41,805 bases of DNA from Luteimonas cucumeris. Its GTDB lineage: Bacteria; Pseudomonadota; Gammaproteobacteria; Xanthomonadales; Xanthomonadaceae. The translations under genes and the position numbers were made by a program. Where the stretch lies: assembly GCF_007830035.1 (NCBI RefSeq), contig NZ_VLKN01000012.1:1-41805 (forward strand), given 5' to 3'. Positions within the stretch are counted from its first letter, which is position 1. Each line of letters begins with the position of its first letter. Under the pieces are notes generated by a model. The model worked only from the letters and a program-made list of their open reading frames with translations, had not been told where the DNA came from and searched no databases. This document shows positions 37,370 to 41,805 of the stretch, piece after piece.

Positions 37370-37887
37370 CCACCTTTGAGGGTTGAGAGAAGAACCTCTC
37401 GGACAGACTCGGCAGGCTTAAGAATGAGGTCTTCTCCGTGCGTGGTGTGCACGACGAATCGAAGCGTGCGTACGTCATCTTTTGTTTTAACGATAGTTCC
37501 GCACAAATCCTTAACCCAGCTCTTCTCTGCATCAAGTGGGATATGCCAATTTGCAGTTTGGCCGTCCGCAAGCGCATGTGGAACTCCGGCAGAGTACAGG
37601 GTTGCGTTGATGCCAATGACAGCCTGTCGCTTGTTCTTAAAGCGGCCCACGCGCATTCCGATGTTGTTAACGATCGTGCTACGTGTTCCGACGTTGGTCG
37701 CTGAAACAACAAACACATCCTGTTTGGGGCCGCCTGGGAAAAAGAGCACCATAATTCCGCAGTGGCCTTTGAGTCGGATGCGCTCAGATCGCCGGGCAAG
37801 ATACAACGCAACGATAGCGGCCGTCAGTGCGCCTATGCCGGATACCCAATCCGCGACAGAGCCCCAATTGATTTCATATAGGCACAT
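37324..37887 (-). CDS. Cassette gene: membrane-anchored hypothetical protein reading into attC
   Basis: About 187 residues. One N-terminal membrane segment (about 11-29, WVSGIGALTAAIVALYLA) precedes a soluble domain with FVVSATNVGTRSTIVNNIGMRVG and a beta-rich pattern. The start is 17 bases from the attC 4 core. The frame continues through the near half of attC 3, so the last 15 or so residues (ANNSFKPKPLRGSA) are encoded by the recombination site itself. The GANNSFKPKPLRGSA ending is a familiar result of translating this attC type. Function unknown. Confidence 0.75.
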   Translation of the reverse strand: MCLYEINWGSVADWVSGIGALTAAIVALYLARRSERIRLKGHCGIMVLFFPGGPKQDVFVVSATNVGTRSTIVNNIGMRVGRFKNKRQAVIGINATLYSAGVPHALADGQTANWHIPLDAEKSWVKDLCGTIVKTKDDVRTLRFVVHTTHGEDLILKPAESVREVLLSTLKGGANNSFKPKPLRGSA

Positions 37888-37904
37888 CGAAATCTCTGTG
37901 TGGG

Positions 37905-38016
37905 GCCTAACGCCTGAGTTAAGCCGACTTGTGTAGTGAAGGCTTTGGTGTGGCAAGCTTTACCTGCCACACCAAAGCCGTAACGAAACAAGTTCGGCTT
38001 GAACGAATTGTTAGGC
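37905..38016 (-). other. attC 4, long form with extended stem
   Basis: About 112 bases between GCCTAAC (37905-37911) and GTTAGGC (38010-38016), extended by GGGG/CCCC on the outside. The arms GTTAAGCCGACTTGT and ACAAGTTCGGCTTGAAC pair, and the middle holds a perfect 15-bp stem (GGCTTTGGTGTGGCA with TGCCACACCAAAGCC) over a short loop. Nearly twice the length of the other sites, in the range of VCR-like attC. Confidence 0.85.
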
Positions 38017-38048
38017 CCCAGGCGGGTGAGCTTGCAATAGCCATGCTC

Positions 38049-38348
38049 TTAACCAAGACCGTCTTGATGCGTAACCCGACCATCGGTCCAAACCCAAATT
38101 ACAAGCTGACCGTCAAGCGTTGTTGGATTATCAGTCATCCACACAACTGACCAGTTGCTCTTTTCAGGACTGGTGAAATTTTCATGCCACTGAACGCTAT
38201 CCAAGTAGCGATCAGAAGTAGACAGATGCTCTTGGGCAATGTGCTGCTTGGCAATCTGAACTGCCTCAAGTAATCCGATCTTCGGCTTTGCTTGTGCAAG
38301 GCCGGAGGATACGAGTAGAAAAGCTGCCAGAATTATTGATCGCATCAT
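38049..38348 (-). CDS. Cassette gene: small secreted protein, PepSY-like character
   Basis: About 99 residues. A signal peptide (MMRSIILAAFLLVSSGLAQA) is followed by AVQIAKQHIAQEH and then WSVVWMTDNPTTLDGQLVIWVWTDGRV, a helix followed by strands as in PepSY-like or peptidase-propeptide-like small domains. It is probably periplasmic. The first ATG lies four bases from the GCCTAAC core at 38354, so it is the first cassette, next to the attI-like end. Function unknown. Confidence 0.75.
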   Translation of the reverse strand: MMRSIILAAFLLVSSGLAQAKPKIGLLEAVQIAKQHIAQEHLSTSDRYLDSVQWHENFTSPEKSNWSVVWMTDNPTTLDGQLVIWVWTDGRVTHQDGLG

Positions 38349-38353
38349 ATGGG

Positions 38354-38385
38354 GCCTAACTACGTTTAGATCTCAATTTCAGCCA
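38354..38385 (-). other. Possible attI remnant
   Basis: On the minus strand the sequence reads GATCTAAACGTAGTTAGGC, comparable with the end of attI1 (CTAAAACAAAGTTAGGC). The core GTTAGGC is at 38354-38360, and no palindromic partner lies upstream, unlike the attC sites. This is what an attI point would look like, but the integrase gene that should be beside it is missing. Confidence 0.45.
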
Positions 38386-38415
38386 TATGCACACACAGTC
38401 CGTTCACGTATCACC

Positions 38416-38445
38416 AAAAAGCCCGGCGCAAGGCCGGGCTTTTTT
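38416..38445. terminator. Intrinsic terminator, bidirectional
   Basis: AAAAAGCCCGGC (38416-38427) pairs with GCCGGGCTTTTT (38433-38444) around GCAAG. It ends the TonB-domain gene and separates it from the cassette array. Confidence 0.9.
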
Positions 38446-38459
38446 ATAGCTCATCCAGC

Positions 38460-39491
38460 TCAGTTACCAGGATTGAACGCGATGGTGCGGCGCGTGGTGA
38501 CCGGCGAATCGACAGGCTGGAAGCGCCAGCGTTTGACTGCCGCGAGCGCTTCGCGGTCGAAGACGCGTTCGGGTTCGGCGCTGACCACGCGCGCGGCGCT
38601 GACCGAGCCGTCGGGTGCGACGGTGAATTCGACCTGCACCTGTCCGCTCTGCCGGGCACGCTGCGCCGCCGACGGATAGCGCGGCGAGGGCATGCTGATC
38701 GCGCGCAGTTCGCTGGATGCGCGCGCGGCCGGTGGCGGCGCGGCAGCGGCCTTCGCCGCGGCTTCCTGTTCCCGCTGTTGCGCGGCGCGCTGCTCGGCGG
38801 CGACGCGTTCGGCCTCGCGCTGGGCGGCGACGTCGGCGGCGCTCGGTTGCGCGGGCTTGGGCTTCTCCAATTCCTGCGCGGCCTGCTGTTGCGCCAGTTG
38901 CTGCTGCTTGGCGCGTTCCTTCTCCAGCTCGACCTGGCGTTTGGCGGCTTCTTCGGTGCGCGTCTGCTCGGCGAGCGCGCGTTGCGCGACGGCCTGTTGC
39001 GCGGTGGCGATGGTCGATTTCAGCCGCGGCAGTGCCGGCGCCTGCGGATCGGTCTTCTCCATCAAGGCGTACAGGCGCTGCGCCTCGACGAAGTCCTCGC
39101 GAACGATGCTCTGCTCGGTCGCGATCAACGCGTATGGCTGCAGGTCGGTCAGCGCGCTGGCCACGGCCGGATCGTTCGGCTGCTTGTCGCGCAGCGCCAG
39201 GTAGTACTCCATGGCGTTGCTGCCGGCCGGCGCGTACAGGCGCTGCTCGCGCAGCGCGGTGCCGGCCAGCTCGCGCAGCTGGTCGGCGCCCATCGCCGCG
39301 ACCTGTGCGGAAACGGCGGGTTTGGGTGGTGCGGCAGGCGCAGTGGCTGTCGCCGGCGTGGCCGCCCCCGGGGCCGCCGGTTCTTCCTTGCTGCAGCCGG
39401 CTATCGTGCCGATGAGCACCAGCCCGAGGGCCAGGTGCAGGCCTGACTGGCGCGTTGGCGCCAGCCGCTTGAATGGCTTTACGACGAACAT
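38460..39491 (-). CDS. Lipoprotein with C-terminal TonB domain
   Basis: About 343 residues. The N-terminal segment ends with LIGTIAGC (Cys33), a lipobox. Residues of about 40-70 are Ala/Pro-rich. The middle (70-165) is helical with tetratricopeptide-like features, followed by a long charged coiled coil rich in Glu, Gln, Arg and Ala (about 170-260). The last 75 residues are a TonB C-terminal domain (SPRYPSAAQRARQSGQVQVEFTVAPDGSVSAARV written by position: about 268-308), ending ALAAVKRWRFQPV. A lipid anchor instead of the usual TonB membrane helix is odd, since the helix is what contacts ExbB/ExbD. A structural role in the envelope may be likelier than energy transfer. Confidence 0.8.
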   Translation of the reverse strand: MFVVKPFKRLAPTRQSGLHLALGLVLIGTIAGCSKEEPAAPGAATPATATAPAAPPKPAVSAQVAAMGADQLRELAGTALREQRLYAPAGSNAMEYYLALRDKQPNDPAVASALTDLQPYALIATEQSIVREDFVEAQRLYALMEKTDPQAPALPRLKSTIATAQQAVAQRALAEQTRTEEAAKRQVELEKERAKQQQLAQQQAAQELEKPKPAQPSAADVAAQREAERVAAEQRAAQQREQEAAAKAAAAPPPAARASSELRAISMPSPRYPSAAQRARQSGQVQVEFTVAPDGSVSAARVVSAEPERVFDREALAAVKRWRFQPVDSPVTTRRTIAFNPGN

Positions 39492-39593
39492 GTGACGAAT
39501 CTCCCCTGTAGTGCGGTGCGCGCACGTATGCGTAGGACGCGACAGGCGGGGACGTTTGTCAACCATGAATTGCCGGACAGGTCCGCTTTCCGG

Positions 39594-40937
39594 CTATTTT
39601 CCGATGCAAAAACTCGAAAAAATGTGACCGAGTAGTTCATCCGGGGTGATGCGGCCGGTGATTTCGCCCAGCGCCTCGTGGGCGCGGCGCAGCTGCTCGG
39701 CGGCCAGGTCCAGGGTCTCGGCGGCCAGTTCCTGCTGCGCCAGGCCGGCCGCCAGGCGCGCGCGGCGCAGGGCCTCGACATGGCGCGCACGCGCGGTGAA
39801 GGCGCCAGCCAGATTGGTCTGGCCGCCGGTCGCCTGCGCCCGCAGCGCGGCATGCAGTCGCTGCAGGCCTTCGCCGGTGCGCGCCGAGACCCGCAGGACG
39901 TCGTCGCCCTCGACCGGCGCAACGCCTGGCTCGAGCAGGTCGGCCTTGTTGTGCAGCCACAACTGCCGCGGCACGCCGGCGATGGCTTCGGCCACGGCGC
40001 GGCGGCCGGACTCGGGATCGCGCGCGTCCAGCACCACGATCGCCAGGTCGGCGCGCTGCATTTCGTCGTGCGCGCGACGCATGCCTTCACGTTCGATCGC
40101 GTCGCCGCCCTCGTGCAGGCCGGCGGTATCGACCAGCAGCAGTTCGACGCCGTCGATGCGCACCGCTTCGCGCAGCAAATCGCGCGTGGTGCCGGCGATG
40201 GGCGTGACGATGGCGCGGTCGCTGCCGGCAAGCGCGTTGAGTAGCGAACTCTTGCCGGCATTGGGTGGACCGACGATCACCGCGTGCAGGCCGTCGCGCA
40301 GTTTCTGCCCGCGCTCGGCCTCTGACGCGAGCCGGTCCATCGCCTGCACGGCGTCGGCCAGGCGCGCGCGCAACGCGGCACCGCCGAGCGTGTCGAGCGG
40401 TTCGTCGGCGAAATCGATCGCCGCCTCGATATGCACGCGCAACGCCAGCAGTTCGTCGGCGATGGCATCGACGCGTTGCGAGAACACGCCGTCCAGCGCG
40501 CGGCGCGCAGCGCGGGCGGCGTGGATGTCGCTGGCGGCGATCAGGTCGGCGACCGCTTCGGCCTGGGCCAGGTCGAGCTTGCCGTTGAGAAAGGCGCGCT
40601 CGCTGAACTCGCCGGGCCGTGCATGGCGCGCGCCGAGACCGCAGCAGCGCGCCACCAGCTGCTGCAACACCACCGGACTGCCGTGCGCCTGCAGCTCGAC
40701 TACATCTTCGCCGGTGTAACTGGCCGGCGCGGCGAAGTACAGCGCGATGCCATCGTCGAGTGTGTCGCCATGTTCGTCGTGGAACTGCGCGTATCGCGCG
40801 CGCCGCGGCGGCAGCCGCTGGCCGACAACGGCTTCGGCGATCGTGCGCGATTGCGGTCCGGACAGACGCACGATACCGACGCCGCCGGCACCGGCCGCAG
40901 TGGCGATCGCGACGATGGTGTCGGTCGATCCGGACAT
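39594..40937 (-). CDS. mnmE: tRNA uridine-5-carboxymethylaminomethyl modification GTPase MnmE
   Basis: About 447 residues, full length. With MnmG it modifies U34 of certain tRNAs. The N-terminal tetrahydrofolate-binding domain (1-118), a helical domain, and the inserted GTPase domain are all present: G1 GPPNAGKS (223-230), G2 TTRD (250-253), G3 DTAG (270-273), G4 NKAD (330-333). It ends in the invariant FCIGK (443-447), with the catalytic Cys. In most gammaproteobacteria yidC lies directly upstream; here 868 bp of repeats fill the space to the window edge. The TonB-domain gene follows 103 bp downstream on the same strand. Confidence 0.96.
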   Translation of the reverse strand: MSGSTDTIVAIATAAGAGGVGIVRLSGPQSRTIAEAVVGQRLPPRRARYAQFHDEHGDTLDDGIALYFAAPASYTGEDVVELQAHGSPVVLQQLVARCCGLGARHARPGEFSERAFLNGKLDLAQAEAVADLIAASDIHAARAARRALDGVFSQRVDAIADELLALRVHIEAAIDFADEPLDTLGGAALRARLADAVQAMDRLASEAERGQKLRDGLHAVIVGPPNAGKSSLLNALAGSDRAIVTPIAGTTRDLLREAVRIDGVELLLVDTAGLHEGGDAIEREGMRRAHDEMQRADLAIVVLDARDPESGRRAVAEAIAGVPRQLWLHNKADLLEPGVAPVEGDDVLRVSARTGEGLQRLHAALRAQATGGQTNLAGAFTARARHVEALRRARLAAGLAQQELAAETLDLAAEQLRRAHEALGEITGRITPDELLGHIFSSFCIGK

Positions 40938-41034
40938 GGGCTTATGTTCGCATGTAGTGTGCGTGCTGAAGAATTGCCTAGCAGGCTTTCGAGCTGTTGC
41001 CCGGTTCGACACCACACCTGCCGCGCAACTTCCT

Positions 41035-41112
41035 AGACCCGAAGGGCGGCGCACATGGATGTGCGCCGTTTTCCGACCGAGCCAGGAGGGCGAGTCGGAA
41101 AACCTGCGAGGA
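41035..41112 (+). repeat. Double-hairpin repeat, copy 1
   Basis: Hairpin 1: CGGCGCACAT (41047-41056) with ATGTGCGCCG (41059-41068). Hairpin 2: TTTTCCGAC (41069-41077) with GTCGGAAAA (41094-41102). Direct copy of the element at 41509-41586. Confidence 0.85.
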
Positions 41113-41250
41113 CTACAAGGCGCAGCGGAAGCTCTGTCGGGAAGGGCCTCTCTTTGGCACGCGCAGCGGGCGGAAGCTCTGCAGTTTGCGGCAAGAGCGG
41201 AGAAGCGATTGGCGGCAACGACGCAAATCCCCGACCCTGCGGGTCGGCTT

Positions 41251-41314
41251 TTCCGCCCGCTACCGCGTGCGGGTCACTTTCTTTGCTGGCCCAAAGAAAG
41301 TAACCAAAGAAAGG
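41251..41314 (+). repeat. CTTTCTTTG-type repeat, forward copy
   Basis: TTCCGCCCGC, then GCGTGCGGGTCACTTTCTTT, then AAAGAAAGTAACCAAAGAAA. The reverse complement recurs at 41621-41688, so the two can pair over about 65 bases. Confidence 0.8.
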
Positions 41315-41508
41315 GCCCGAAGCCGGCTTGGCAGACGTTGTACTCGATGAGTGCTGGTTCGGATCTGCTTTCGTTGCTAGCGAGCTTCTTGTTTTCGCTT
41401 GAAATCAGATCGCCGCGTTTGTGTGTCTTTCGCGGTCTGCAATTTCTTTGACTTTAGCAGCGGCTATTGGCTGTTGGCACGAACCACCAGCGACCCGAGC
41501 CACTCCAT

Positions 41509-41586
41509 AGACCCGGAGGGCGGCGGCCATGGATGGCCGCCGTTTTCCGACCGAGCCAGGAGGGCGAGTCGGAAAATCTACGAGGG
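41509..41586 (+). repeat. Double-hairpin repeat, copy 2
   Basis: Hairpin 1: CGGCGGCCAT (41521-41530) with ATGGCCGCCG (41533-41542), differing from copy 1 at two pairs, both compensated. Hairpin 2: TTTTCCGAC (41543-41551) with GTCGGAAAA (41568-41576), identical. Confidence 0.85.
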
Positions 41587-41620
41587 CTCCAAGCCGCTAC
41601 GTGAGCCTTGATCGGGGAAG

Positions 41621-41688
41621 ACCCTTTTCTTTGGTTACTTTCTTTTGGGTCAGCAAAAGAAAGTGACCCGCACGCGCAGCGGGCGGAA
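41621..41688 (-). repeat. CTTTCTTTG-type repeat, reverse copy
   Basis: Inverted copy of 41251-41314 with small indels (one or two extra bases in the A and T runs). Confidence 0.8.
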
Positions 41689-41749
41689 GCTCCGGGTTTG
41701 GCAGCAAGCGCTGCGAAACATGCTCCGCCATACAACAGCAAGAGCTAAG

Positions 41750-41775
41750 TCACTGGACCCCCGCCTTCGCGGGGA
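41750..41775. repeat. CCCCGCCTTCGCGGGG hairpin repeat
   Basis: CCCCGC and GCGGGG around CTTC/TTCG, followed by ATGACC. This short hairpin is a widespread type between genes of xanthomonads and other GC-rich proteobacteria. Confidence 0.6.
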
Positions 41776-41805
41776 TGACCGCCTAAGGGCGACAGCGCGC
41801 TCGCT

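Larger units (their letters stand above)
36116..38385 (-). mobile_element. Integron gene-cassette array without integrase (CALIN-type)
   Basis: Four attC-type sites alternate with four short minus-strand genes. Each gene starts just after the end of one attC and stops at or inside the next, the hallmark of integron cassettes. Core sites are GCCTAAC/GTTAGGC and the inner arms share AAGCCG/CGGCTT. The region is clearly richer in A+T than the flanks. With genes on the minus strand, attI and intI should lie on the right-hand side. An attI-like end is found there (38354-38385), but the next genes are a TonB-domain gene and mnmE, with no tyrosine recombinase anywhere in the window. Confidence 0.85.
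40938..41805. repeat. Repeat-dense non-coding region upstream of mnmE
   Basis: No credible gene; the open frames here are short and arginine-rich. The region contains two copies of a double-hairpin element (41035-41112 and 41509-41586), one forward and one reverse copy of a CTTTCTTTG-containing element (41251-41314 and 41621-41688), a shortened reverse copy (41141-41185) and a GC hairpin at 41750-41775. The stretch 41330-41500 is AT-richer and has no recognised feature. Confidence 0.75.

Noticed and set aside
41055-41451. Short open frames in the repeat region upstream of mnmE
   Set aside because: They run through hairpin repeats in several frames and lack ribosome-binding sites; similar frames arise from each repeat copy.

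Overview
The window comes from a GC-rich gammaproteobacterium, most likely a member of the Xanthomonadales (Lysobacteraceae or Rhodanobacteraceae). Pointers are the monomeric NADP isocitrate dehydrogenase, the long HrpB helicase, an ECF43-type sigma factor paired with a Ser/Thr kinase, YadA-like trimeric autotransporters, and many short intergenic palindromes of types common in xanthomonads. Placement rests on recalled family patterns, not on a search.

Layout. 1-8.2 kb: cytochrome c5, a secreted ExeM-like nuclease/phosphatase, an alpha/beta hydrolase overlapping zapE, Mn-type superoxide dismutase, an APC permease divergent from queF, then a LysM protein and a small lipoprotein. 8.2-12 kb: a divergent pair of SEC-C zinc-motif proteins (YchJ-like, UPF0149) and isocitrate dehydrogenase. 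11.9-13.9 kb: a three-gene operon (ABM-like protein, divergent SpeD-like pyruvoyl-decarboxylase homologue, 70-aa protein) divergent from a LysR regulator. 13.9-21 kb: a lipoprotein methyltransferase, an RluE-like pseudouridine synthase, a REC-histidine kinase hybrid, a small membrane protein, hrpB and tatD. 21.1-28.2 kb, all on the minus strand: ECF sigma factor, receptor-like kinase with TPR region, and two tandem trimeric autotransporters whose heads each carry an EF-hand-like loop. 28.3-35.5 kb: YadGH-like ABC exporter, ferredoxin-NADP reductase, a membrane protein/XRE regulator pair with two matching operators, a secreted tripeptidyl-peptidase-like hydrolase, and NatAB-like ABC exporter genes.

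35.5-38.4 kb is the clearest accessory region: AT-richer, minus-strand small genes separated by attC-type recombination sites, that is, an integron cassette array. No integrase gene is visible. An attI-like end lies beside the first cassette, so this looks like an integrase-less (CALIN-type) or decayed chromosomal integron. A TonB-domain lipoprotein and mnmE follow. The last 0.87 kb carries no credible gene but a nest of structured repeats, including two copies of a double-hairpin element whose stem shows compensatory base changes.

Most promising observations: the cassette array with attI relic; the SpeD-like protein keeping the self-cleavage Ser and Cys but losing a His; the calcium-loop autotransporters downstream of the kinase/sigma pair; the twin TGTCAAG-N4-CTTGACA operators; the covarying hairpin repeats; and in-frame dispersed repeats inside hrpB.
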